Source of the DNA: DASWJQ01 sp036397095
Lineage (GTDB): Bacteria; Chloroflexota; Anaerolineae; Anaerolineales; E44-bin32
DNA length: 24,311 bases
Reading direction: 5' to 3'
Assembly: GCA_036397095.1 (NCBI GenBank)
Contig: DASWJQ010000107.1
Coordinates: forward strand, 1-24,311
The notes beneath the pieces are model-generated. The model saw only the letters and a program-made list of their open reading frames with translations. It was not told the origin of the DNA and searched no databases. This document shows positions 1 to 7,111 of the stretch, piece by piece. The position numbers were made by a program, and so were the translations under genes. Each line of letters starts with the position of its first letter. Positions within the stretch are counted from its first letter, which is position 1.

Positions 1-1676
1 ATCGGCGTGATGACATCATCAGACAGATCCCACAGTGTGCACGGCTCGAAATGTTGAACCACGTTGCCTTCGCCGTCGAGGATATCGGTGACCACATGGG
101 GCCACATGACCCGGCCGCCATTAGCCAGCGTGGCGATGCTGGTCAGCACCTGCAGCGGTGAGGCGCCGACAAACCCCTGGCCGACGACCGAGTTGTAGGT
201 GTCGCCGGTTGACCAGCTTTCGCCCAGGTTGATGCGCTTGTACTCGGGGTCGGGGATCAAGCCATCTTCTTCGCCGGGCAGGTCGATGCCCAGGGGGGCG
301 CCGTAGCCCAGGGCTCGGGCGTATTGCCCCAGGCGGTCAATGCCCAGGCCGCCTGCCGGCACCTCGTCTTCGAAGCCGCCTCCGATCTTGTAGAAGTAGA
401 CATTGCACGAGTAGGCAACGCCGTGCACGAAGTCAATGTCGCCATGGCCGTCCTCCTTCCAGCACACGAATTCCTTGGCCCGGCCGGGGTCGTTAGGGAA
501 GTAGGTATTGTCGATCGTAATCTGTCCTGGGTCGTTCAGCGTTCGATTGGGGGTAATAACGCCTTCGTTGAGGGCACCAATGGCCGTCACCAACTTGAAC
601 GTCGAGCCGGGTGGGAATTCGGAGGCGATGGCGTGGTTGACCAGCGGATTGCCGCGGGTGTTGTCTTCCAGCGTCGAGTAGTAGTCGAAGGGGATGAAGC
701 GCGCCATGCGGTCGTTCTCATAGGTGGGCAGGCTGACCATCGCCAGGATCTCTCCGGTTTGCGGGTTCATGGCAATGACCACGCCCAACGGCACCCGGTC
801 CTCCGTGCCGAACGGATTGAACCGGTTCATGAAATCCATCCGGTTTTGCAGGGCGGTGTAGGCGGCTGCTTGGAGCCGAGTGTCCAGGCTCAAGCGCAGG
901 TTGCTGCCTGGCTGCGCCTGCTGGACGGCGCCGATCTCGCGCAGTTCTTGTCCGGCGACATCTTCTTCAATTACCTTGAGGCCGTTGCTGCCGGCCAGCA
1001 CTTCCTGGAATTCGACCTCCAACCCGGCATAGCCCACTTTGTCGCGGTTCGGATCGAGGCCGCGGTCTACGACGTAGAACTCGCGCAAGGCGGCCGGCAC
1101 CGGGCCCAAATAGCCGACGACTGCCGCCGTCAGGTCGTTGGTGCGGTAGTCGCGCACGGGGACGGCCTCGACCGACACCCCGGGCAGGTCAATCTGCCGC
1201 TGCCGCAGCAGGCGGCCAATGCCCTCGTCGACATCACAGGCGACCGGCCATGGCTGGTAGGGCGCCAGCGAAGCGCCTTCCTCGACCAACTGCAGCACGC
1301 CCCGACCGGGGACGCACTGGGCGGCCGGCGGGCCATCCTGGTCATAGGGCACCCCGGTGAGCTCGGAGATCATGCGCAGGATGGCCTGGACCTCGGCCTC
1401 ACTTTCCGGCAGCAACGCGGTCGTGATGTACACGTTGTACACGGGGAGATTGCGCACGAGCAAGGCGCCGTTGCGGTCGTAGATCACGCCACGGGGGGCC
1501 GGCAGGTTGACTTGATCAAGACGGTTGTCTTCGGCGGCCTGGCGGAACTCGTCGCCGCGCACGATTTGCAGCTGGATCAGACGTCCCAGGTAGAAGAGGA
1601 TCAGGCCTGCCATAATGGCGTAAGTGATCCCCATGCGCCAGCGTGGAATCGGGGTTGACTCATACCGACCCGACAT
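1..1676 (-). CDS. mrdA: Penicillin-binding protein 2 (peptidoglycan D,D-transpeptidase), C-terminus off window
   Basis: This class B transpeptidase cross-links peptidoglycan during lateral wall growth, on the outer face of the membrane. The frame is open from an ATG at 1676 to base 1, giving 558 residues. A short cytoplasmic stretch is followed by one membrane anchor (about residues 15-36), then the PBP dimerisation region, including an APRGVIYDRNG motif. The transpeptidase domain has the catalytic SxxK as STFK (S358, K361) and SxN as SCN (S423-N425). A VGQGFVGASPLQV segment follows, typical of PBP2. The KTG motif should lie just beyond base 1. The ATG overlaps the mreD stop by one base (TGATG), so the two are translationally coupled. 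The mre context favours the elongation enzyme PBP2 over division-specific FtsI. Confidence 0.93.
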   Translation of the reverse strand, partial: MSGRYESTPIPRWRMGITYAIMAGLILFYLGRLIQLQIVRGDEFRQAAEDNRLDQVNLPAPRGVIYDRNGALLVRNLPVYNVYITTALLPESEAEVQAILRMISELTGVPYDQDGPPAAQCVPGRGVLQLVEEGASLAPYQPWPVACDVDEGIGRLLRQRQIDLPGVSVEAVPVRDYRTNDLTAAVVGYLGPVPAALREFYVVDRGLDPNRDKVGYAGLEVEFQEVLAGSNGLKVIEEDVAGQELREIGAVQQAQPGSNLRLSLDTRLQAAAYTALQNRMDFMNRFNPFGTEDRVPLGVVIAMNPQTGEILAMVSLPTYENDRMARFIPFDYYSTLEDNTRGNPLVNHAIASEFPPGSTFKLVTAIGALNEGVITPNRTLNDPGQITIDNTYFPNDPGRAKEFVCWKEDGHGDIDFVHGVAYSCNVYFYKIGGGFEDEVPAGGLGIDRLGQYARALGYGAPLGIDLPGEEDGLIPDPEYKRINLGESWSTGDTYNSVVGQGFVGASPLQVLTSIATLANGGRVMWPHVVTDILDGEGNVVQHFEPCTLWDLSDDVITP

Positions 1677-2176
1677 CAGATACCAACCTCAGGTGGGTAA
1701 AGCGTCGCTTCCACGGCACGGGCCGCCTGGCTGGCGGGCAGGGCCAGCACCAGATTCAGGAACGTGCCTGGCAGAATGACCCGGGTCAAGGCCAGGCCCA
1801 GATCCGGCGAGCGCCCAAGTGCGGCTAGCACGCCCAGGTTGCCGACGTAGTACACCACCGACCCCAGCAGCACGGCCGCCAGCGGCATCAGGAAGTGCGC
1901 TTCCCAGAATCGAACTTCGCTCAAGGATACCAAATAGGCCACAAGCACCAGCATGATCGACGAAACGCCCAGTGGATAGCCAGACAGGGTATCCAACAAC
2001 AGCCCGCCAATCAAAGCCAGGGCCATCGCCTGCTGGGATCTGCCGGTCAGTGCCCAAGCGACCGACGCCAGCAGAATAAGATCAGGCGCGCCGTCAAGCA
2101 GCCGGAAGCGGCCCAGTACGGTGGTCTGCAGCACGGCCAGCAAGGCCAATAAGGGGATGCCGATCAGATAGCCCAT
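1676..2176 (-). CDS. mreD: Rod shape-determining membrane protein MreD
   Basis: MreD is a small polytopic membrane subunit of the elongasome and is needed with MreB and MreC for rod shape. The 166-residue product is almost entirely hydrophobic, with about five membrane segments. It begins MGYLIGIPLLALL and has the family's DLILLASVAWAL and GGLLLDTLSGYPLG regions. Length and position between mreC and mrdA fit the family. There is no Shine-Dalgarno before the ATG. Instead a -10-like TAGAAT ends six bases upstream, which suggests a leaderless transcript in addition to any read-through from mreC. Confidence 0.9.
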   Translation of the reverse strand: MGYLIGIPLLALLAVLQTTVLGRFRLLDGAPDLILLASVAWALTGRSQQAMALALIGGLLLDTLSGYPLGVSSIMLVLVAYLVSLSEVRFWEAHFLMPLAAVLLGSVVYYVGNLGVLAALGRSPDLGLALTRVILPGTFLNLVLALPASQAARAVEATLYPPEVGI

Positions 2177-2182
2177 GGCGGC

Positions 2183-2211
2183 ATTCTAGTGTGACAGAGG
2201 CGGGTCGTCGA
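2183..2211 (-). promoter_or_regulatory. Putative leaderless promoter of mreD
   Basis: On the minus strand, TCGACG (2211-2206) is followed by a 17-bp spacer and TAGAAT (2188-2183). A start about seven bases downstream of the -10 would fall on the A of the mreD ATG at 2176. The absence of a ribosome binding site fits leaderless initiation. The -35 matches consensus at only four of six positions. Confidence 0.5.
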
Positions 2212-2325
2212 GGGTGGTGCTGGAGCCGACGGCGCGCTGAGCGCGGGGCGCTGGGCGCCAAGCACCAAGCGCACGGCCCCTGGTCGCCCATCCTTTGTCG
2301 GGACTTTTTGAATCGCACAGTGGGT

Positions 2326-2348
2326 GGGGCGAACACAAGGTTCGCCCC
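2326..2348. repeat. Inverted repeat GGGGCGAAC / GTTCGCCCC
   Basis: A perfect 9-bp stem (2326-2334 with 2340-2348) encloses the loop ACAAG. The right arm is also part of the first 15-bp tandem unit that follows. In mreC-to-mreD transcription it would form a strong hairpin, but no T-tract follows on the minus strand, so it is more like a REP-type element than a simple terminator. Confidence 0.7.
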
Positions 2349-2393
2349 GACAAGGATCGCCCCGGCAAGGATCGCCCCGGCAAGGATCGCCCC
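2334..2393. repeat. Four tandem 15-bp units (consensus GGCAAGGATCGCCCC)
   Basis: The units lie at 2334-2348, 2349-2363, 2364-2378 and 2379-2393. The last two are identical, the second differs at one base (GACAAGGATCGCCCC) and the first is more diverged (CACAAGGTTCGCCCC). The 15-bp period keeps reading frame, but no gene can be supported here, so this looks like replication-slippage expansion of an intergenic element. Confidence 0.85.
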
Positions 2394-2416
2394 CTACCGC
2401 CACTATCCCTAAGCCT

Positions 2417-2481
2417 CAATCCCCAATCCCCAATCCTCAATCCTCAATCCCCCAATTACCTATCACCTGTCACCGATCACC
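2417..2481. repeat. Heptamer repeat array (CAATCCY, then NNTNACC)
   Basis: Five 7-bp units of CAATCCC or CAATCCT occupy 2417-2451. After two extra C bases, four related heptamers follow at 2454-2481 (AATTACC, TATCACC, TGTCACC, GATCACC). The array ends directly before the 3' end of mreC at 2488. On the minus strand it is a G-rich run of the type GGGATTG/GGTGATA. Confidence 0.85.
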
Positions 2482-2487
2482 TTCCCC

Positions 2488-3321
2488 CTACGGCCCCGGC
2501 GCCTCGAACGGAAGTGTCCGGAAGTTGGTGATGACCAGCACCAGCTCCAGATCGTCGAACTCGACCGATGGCTGCACCACGGCTTGCTGGAAGATCTCGA
2601 AATCGCGCCGGCGCACGCTGGTCACCTGGCCTACAGGGATATTGACCGGGAAGCTCCCGCCCAAGCCGCTGGTCAGCGCGATCTCTCCCTCGGATACCGC
2701 GGCATCCTGGTCGATCATGGTCATCCATAACTCGCCGTTGAGTTGGGCCTCGAGCACGCCGTCGGCGCGTGAATCCTGCAGACGCAGACTGACTGCCAGC
2801 TGGGGATCCGTGATCAACTGGATACGGGAGACGGTGGCAAAGACCTCGACGACGCGGCCTACCAGGCCCCGATTGGTGACGACCGGCATGCCATAGCCCA
2901 GACCGTCATCGGAGCCGGCCTGGATCCAAACCGAACGCAGGAACGGGCTCACATCTCTGCTGATGACCTTGGCAGCCAGGTAGCTGCGGTCCGTCTGGCC
3001 GCGCGCGTACTGCACCAGCGCCGACAGCAGCTCGGCAACCTCGGCCTCCTCGCGCAGCGCAATGATCTCCTGCTGCAACTGTGCGTTCTCGGATTCGAGC
3101 TCTTGGACCCGCGCCCGCAGTGCGACTACATCGGTCGGTGTGGTCAGCAGGTCCTGTAGGCCATCGAGACGAACCGAGAGCCAGCCCTGGATGGCGCCAA
3201 GCGGCTGCAGCAGCGCGCTCTCGGCCGGCTGGAGGAAGCCTCCCAGGCTGAGTGCCAGTAGCCCAAGAGAGACAAGGATGAGTAGGCCAGCATACAGGGC
3301 ATTGGGGGGGAGCCGGGACAT
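2488..3321 (-). CDS. mreC: Rod shape-determining protein MreC
   Basis: MreC links the cytoplasmic MreB filament to the periplasmic or extracytoplasmic wall synthases (PBP2, RodA). The 277-residue product has a short cytoplasmic tail and one membrane anchor (about residues 8-30). A coiled coil follows (about residues 60-105, including LRARVQELESENAQLQQEI), then the paired beta-barrel MreC domain from about residue 115. That domain contains a GLGYGMPVVTNRGLVGRVVEV region typical of the family. It starts 30 bp after the mreB stop on the same strand. The ribosome binding site before the ATG is weak. Confidence 0.92.
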   Translation of the reverse strand: MSRLPPNALYAGLLILVSLGLLALSLGGFLQPAESALLQPLGAIQGWLSVRLDGLQDLLTTPTDVVALRARVQELESENAQLQQEIIALREEAEVAELLSALVQYARGQTDRSYLAAKVISRDVSPFLRSVWIQAGSDDGLGYGMPVVTNRGLVGRVVEVFATVSRIQLITDPQLAVSLRLQDSRADGVLEAQLNGELWMTMIDQDAAVSEGEIALTSGLGGSFPVNIPVGQVTSVRRRDFEIFQQAVVQPSVEFDDLELVLVITNFRTLPFEAPGP

Positions 3322-3351
3322 GGCAGCTAGCTATCCGGTTCGAGGGGCCAA

Positions 3352-4410
3352 TCAGGCCGTGGTGCGTTCGAGGCCAACCAGGAAGCGTGCGTTGTGATCC
3401 AAATCCTCCAGGATCAGCCCCGCCCCCCGGGCGACACAGGTCATCGAATCCTCGGCCAGCCAAACATGCATGCGCAGCTCGTTCGACAGGCGCTCGGTCA
3501 GGCCGATGAGCTGCGAGCCACCGCCGGCCAGACACACGCCGGTCTCCATTAAGTCGGCGACTAACTCCGGCGGCACCTCATCCATGGCGTCCTTGATTGT
3601 GTCGATAACTATTTTGACCGAGCTGGCCAGCGCCTCGCGGATCTCGACCGACGAAACCTCGACCGCCTCCGGCAGGCCGCTGACCAGGTTGCGGCCCCGG
3701 ATTGCTATGGTCCTTTCTTCCTTCATCGGGTAGGCCGAGCCGATCGCCAGCTTGACGCGCTCGGCCATGCGCTCGCCGATGAGCAAGTTGTACTTGTTAC
3801 GTACGTAGTCGATGATGTCCTGATCCATTTCATCGCCGGCAACCCGCAGCGATCGAGAAACAACGATGCCGCCCATCGAAAACACGGCGACTTCGGTTGT
3901 GCCGCCCCCGATGTCAACAATCATCGATCCGTGCACTTCACCGATCGGCAAACCGGCGCCAAGGGCGGCCGCCGTTGGCTCCTCGATCAGAAACGTCTGG
4001 CGGGCACCGGCGGCCATTGCCGCGTCGTAGACCGCGCGCTTCTCGACCTCGGTGGCGCCGCTGGGGATGCCGACGACAACGCGGGGACGCGGCACCGGCA
4101 CCACACTCTGTTCATGAGCCTTGCCGATAAAATACTCGAGCATGGCCTCGGTGATCTCGAACTCGGAAATCACACCGTCGCGCAGTGGGCGCACGGCCAC
4201 GACATTGGCCGGGGTGCGGCCGACCATCTCCTTGGCCTCCGAGCCAATCGCCAACGGCCGGCGGCTCTTCTTTTCGATGGCGACCCAGGACGGCTCTTGG
4301 ATCACGATCCCCTTGCCACGCACATTGACCAGCGTGTTGGCGGTCCCTAAATCGATTCCAATGTCAAGGGAAAACAGCCCCAGGAGCCAATTGAGGGGGT
4401 TCAATGCCAA
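3352..4410 (-). CDS. mreB: Rod shape-determining actin-like ATPase MreB
   Basis: MreB forms membrane-associated actin-like filaments that direct lateral wall synthesis. The 352-residue product has the phosphate-1 motif DIGIDLGTANTLV near residues 16-28, a phosphate-2 motif IVDIGGGTTEVAV and the adenosine motif LAGGGSQL. The N-terminus MALNPLNWLLGLF is hydrophobic, as expected for a membrane-binding helix. The start is a TTG at 4410, supported by GGAGG at 4424-4420 with a 9-base spacer. There is no in-frame ATG nearby. This is the first gene of the mre operon and has an extended -10 promoter upstream. Confidence 0.95.
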   Translation of the reverse strand: MALNPLNWLLGLFSLDIGIDLGTANTLVNVRGKGIVIQEPSWVAIEKKSRRPLAIGSEAKEMVGRTPANVVAVRPLRDGVISEFEITEAMLEYFIGKAHEQSVVPVPRPRVVVGIPSGATEVEKRAVYDAAMAAGARQTFLIEEPTAAALGAGLPIGEVHGSMIVDIGGGTTEVAVFSMGGIVVSRSLRVAGDEMDQDIIDYVRNKYNLLIGERMAERVKLAIGSAYPMKEERTIAIRGRNLVSGLPEAVEVSSVEIREALASSVKIVIDTIKDAMDEVPPELVADLMETGVCLAGGGSQLIGLTERLSNELRMHVWLAEDSMTCVARGAGLILEDLDHNARFLVGLERTTA

Positions 4411-4459
4411 GGATGCGATCCTCCGAGGGGGGCGACGGGAGGGTAGATGCCAAGTGATG

Positions 4460-4468
4460 AGTATACCA
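4460..4468 (-). promoter_or_regulatory. Extended -10 promoter of mreB
   Basis: The minus strand reads TGGTATACT (4468-4460), a TGn extended -10. No good -35 is found at 16-18 bp. Predicted initiation near 4453 would give a leader of about 43 nt that includes the GGAGG site used by mreB. Confidence 0.55.
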
Positions 4469-4510
4469 TAGGGGTCAATTTGGCCCTTTTCAGAGCCAAG
4501 CCGGCCGCGA

Positions 4511-4519
4511 TGCTATAAT
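4511..4519 (+). promoter_or_regulatory. Extended -10 promoter of tilS, nearly leaderless
   Basis: TGCTATAAT is a perfect TATAAT with the TGn extension and no clear -35. The -10 ends only nine bases before the tilS ATG, so initiation near 4526 would leave a leader of zero to four bases. There is no Shine-Dalgarno, which agrees with leaderless translation. Confidence 0.65.
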
Positions 4520-4528
4520 CGCCGAGCC

Positions 4529-5986
4529 ATGAACCTCCTCCAGCGGGTGTCGGAAGAGATTGCCCGGCAGCGCCTGCTGGCGCCGGGCCAACCTGTGCTG
4601 GTAGCGGTTTCGGGCGGTCCGGACAGCCTGTGTTTGCTTCACCTTCTGCGCCAACTTGAGTTCCCGGTAATGGCGGCTCATCTGGACCACGGCTTACGGG
4701 TGTCGAGCGCGGCCGAAGCCGAGGCGGTGACTCGTCTGGCACGGGCCTGGGGCGTTCCCCTGCGCTCGGAGCGTGTCGAAGTGGCCAAACTGGCGGCGGA
4801 TGAAGGCGTGTCGCTTGAAGAGGCCGCCCGGTTGGCTCGTTACCGGTTCCTTGTGCGTGTAGCCATCGAATTCGGCGTCGACCGGCTGGCGACCGGGCAC
4901 ACCCAGGACGACCAGGCCGAAACGATCGTGATGCATTTCCTGCGTGGCAGCGGCCCCGACGGTTTGCGCGGCATGCAGCCGTCGGTTGCGCTCGAGGACT
5001 GGGTTATGGTCGAGGCGCCAGTTGGGTTGCGCCTGATCCGGCCCCTGCTCGGGGTAAGCCGAGCCGAGACGAGTTCCTACTGCCGCCAGCACAGCCTCGA
5101 ACCCCTGGAAGACCCATCCAACCTGGATCCAACCTTTACCCGCAATCGGGTTCGGCACGAGTTGATGCCAGCGCTCGCTGGCTACAACCCGGCCATCAAA
5201 GAGGTGCTGGCGCGCTCGGGGGAGGTGATGCGGGCCGTGGCCGAACACCTTGCCGCCGGGGTGGCGGCGGCCTGGCCGCACGTCATTCGTCCCGCTGGCG
5301 AGGGGGCTTTGGCTCTGGCGCGAGAGTCATTTCTGGCGCAGCCACTCGCCCTGCAAAGACGTCTGGCACGGAGGGCGATTGGGGAGTTGAAGGTCGGGCT
5401 GCGCGATGTCGGTTTCGAGCATGTCGAGCGGCTCATCGACTTCGTGGCCGATCCGTCCCCTGGCCGGCTGGATCTGGTGGCCGGCCTGGTGTTGGAGGCG
5501 GCAGGCGGCGAGGTGGTACTGCGAGAGCCGACCGCGCAAGCTCGCTTTCCATCCGTGCCCCAGATCAGCGCCGAAGTTGAGCTGCCGGCCGAGGGCCGAC
5601 TGCCGATCGATTCAGGTTGGGCCGTGGAGATTCAGCGCAGCCAGGTCCCACAGGCACAGGTGACAGCGGCCCTCGAAAGTCTGCGGCGTGAGCCAGGGCG
5701 TTGGGTTGAGATCTTCGATGAGGATGCGATCCGGGGGAAGCTCCGGCTCAGGCGCCGGCAGACCGGCGACCAGCTGGCGCCACTTGGACTGGAGGGAACG
5801 GCCAAGGTGGCCGACTTGTTTGTCGACCATAAGGTGCCAGCGAGCCAGCGTCAGGCCTGGCCGATTCTCGTCGACGACATTCAGGTGCTGTGGGTCCTGG
5901 GGCTGCGACGATCGAAGGGCGCCGCCGTCTCCCTCGAGTCGCGATCGATCGTGCGGATCGAAGTCGTGCCGGGCTCTCAGGCCTGA
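4529..5986 (+). CDS. tilS: tRNA(Ile)-lysidine synthase TilS
   Basis: TilS uses ATP and lysine to convert C34 of tRNA-Ile(CAU) to lysidine, switching its decoding from AUG to AUA. The 485-residue protein has the PP-loop SGGPDS at residues 28-33 and the family's HLDHGLR and ATGHTQDDQAET segments. It also has RNRVRHELMP and a C-terminal TilS domain (about residues 405-475) with GDQLAPLG and KVPASQRQAWP. Length fits the long two-domain form. It is divergent from mreB and convergent with fbpC, whose stop lies three bases away. Confidence 0.95.
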   Translation: MNLLQRVSEEIARQRLLAPGQPVLVAVSGGPDSLCLLHLLRQLEFPVMAAHLDHGLRVSSAAEAEAVTRLARAWGVPLRSERVEVAKLAADEGVSLEEAARLARYRFLVRVAIEFGVDRLATGHTQDDQAETIVMHFLRGSGPDGLRGMQPSVALEDWVMVEAPVGLRLIRPLLGVSRAETSSYCRQHSLEPLEDPSNLDPTFTRNRVRHELMPALAGYNPAIKEVLARSGEVMRAVAEHLAAGVAAAWPHVIRPAGEGALALARESFLAQPLALQRRLARRAIGELKVGLRDVGFEHVERLIDFVADPSPGRLDLVAGLVLEAAGGEVVLREPTAQARFPSVPQISAEVELPAEGRLPIDSGWAVEIQRSQVPQAQVTAALESLRREPGRWVEIFDEDAIRGKLRLRRRQTGDQLAPLGLEGTAKVADLFVDHKVPASQRQAWPILVDDIQVLWVLGLRRSKGAAVSLESRSIVRIEVVPGSQA

Positions 5987-5989
5987 GGC

Positions 5990-7111
5990 CTAGGGGCGGG
6001 CCGGGGCGCCTGGCAGCCGTTCATTCTCGGCGTTGGCCAACCAGGTGGTGACGGCTTGGCCGTCGGCGAAGCATGGCAGGGGGTGCTGCGGCGCAAACCA
6101 GACCCGCACCAGCGTGCCCGGCTGGTAATCCCGGTAATGGGGCTGCATGCTGTGCACAATACGCCCAGAGGGCAGCCGGATACGGTACTGGCAAACAGCG
6201 CCTTGGAAGAAGCGGGCCAAGAGGATGGCCTTGCCCTGCGGGTCGGGTTCGAAGGCCAGATCGTCGGCCCGGAAACCTACCAAGACGTCGGATCCCAGCG
6301 GTAGGTCAACCACCTGACCAAGGCTGCCAATCTCGGTCTGCAATTCGTCTGGGCCGACGGCGGCTGGCAGGAACTCGGCTTGGCCCAAAAACTCGGCAAT
6401 GAAAGTCGATCCTGGCGCCTGGAACACGGCCTCGGGCTGGCCGAGCTGCACCAGACTGCCCCCCTTCATCACAGCCAGCCGGTCCCCCATGAACAGAGCT
6501 TCCTCTTGATCGTGGGTGACGAAGACAACGGTCGTGCCTGCCTGGCGCAGGATAAAACGGACCTCGTCACGGATCTTCTTGCGGATGTCGGCGTCCAAAT
6601 TGGAGAACGGCTCGTCCATCAATACGATGACCGGTTCCGGCGCAAGTGCGCGGGCGACGGCCACCCTTTGCTGCTGGCCACCCGAAAGTTCGTGCGGAAA
6701 GCGCCCGTGTGCTTTGGGCAGGCGGATCAGGTTGAGGAGGTGCTGGATGCGGCTGGCGCGCTCAGCCGTCCCCAGACGAGGCAGGCCGAAGGCAATATTC
6801 TCGGCAACGGTCAAGTGAGGGAAGAGGGCGTGTTGTTGGAAGACCATGCCAACGCGGCGAGCCTCGGGCGGGACGAAGGTCGATCGATCGGCGACCAGGC
6901 GGCCATCGATCTCGATGCTGCCTGCGTCGGGGCGTTCGAAACCGGCGATCAGCCGCAGCAAAGTGGTTTTGCCGCAGCCGCTCGGGCCGAGGATGGTCAG
7001 GATTTGGCCGCGGGCGACATCCAAATCGACGCCATTGACGGCGGCCAGCGTCTCGCCATAGTCCCTGCGCACGCCGCGCAGGCGAACAATCGTGTCGTCA
7101 GAAGGTTTCAT
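5990..7111 (-). CDS. fbpC: Ferric iron ABC transporter ATP-binding protein
   Basis: This ATPase subunit powers Fe3+ import across the cytoplasmic membrane. The 373-residue protein has Walker A GPSGCGKTT (42-50), the Q-loop at Q92, signature LSGGQQQR (142-149), Walker B VIVLMDEP (161-168) and the H-loop at H200. A C-terminal TOBE-like domain follows (about 280-355). The chosen ATG at 7111 overlaps the permease stop (ATGA), a standard coupling arrangement. The frame stays open upstream to 7834 but only as a shadow of the permease gene. Specificity for iron rests mainly on the FbpA-type binding protein in the same operon. Confidence 0.92.
   Translation of the reverse strand: MKPSDDTIVRLRGVRRDYGETLAAVNGVDLDVARGQILTILGPSGCGKTTLLRLIAGFERPDAGSIEIDGRLVADRSTFVPPEARRVGMVFQQHALFPHLTVAENIAFGLPRLGTAERASRIQHLLNLIRLPKAHGRFPHELSGGQQQRVAVARALAPEPVIVLMDEPFSNLDADIRKKIRDEVRFILRQAGTTVVFVTHDQEEALFMGDRLAVMKGGSLVQLGQPEAVFQAPGSTFIAEFLGQAEFLPAAVGPDELQTEIGSLGQVVDLPLGSDVLVGFRADDLAFEPDPQGKAILLARFFQGAVCQYRIRLPSGRIVHSMQPHYRDYQPGTLVRVWFAPQHPLPCFADGQAVTTWLANAENERLPGAPARP

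Larger units (their letters stand above)
2177..2487. other. 311-bp spacer between mreC and mreD with repeats, no gene
   Basis: No convincing coding sequence is present: the short open frames run through repeats and have no supporting start sites. The spacer holds a 9-bp inverted repeat, four 15-bp tandem units and a run of 7-bp units (listed separately), then the mreD promoter near 2183-2211. It splits an operon that is usually tightly packed, so it may be an insertion or expansion of repetitive sequence. Confidence 0.7.

Noticed and set aside
324..1658. 444-codon plus-strand open frame
   Set aside because: It is antisense to the PBP2 gene, whose SxxK, SxN and VGQG motifs are clear. Long antisense frames are common in GC-rich DNA.
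2334..2481. CRISPR-like array
   Set aside because: The units are 15 bp or 7 bp and directly adjacent, without spacers, and no cas genes are present.
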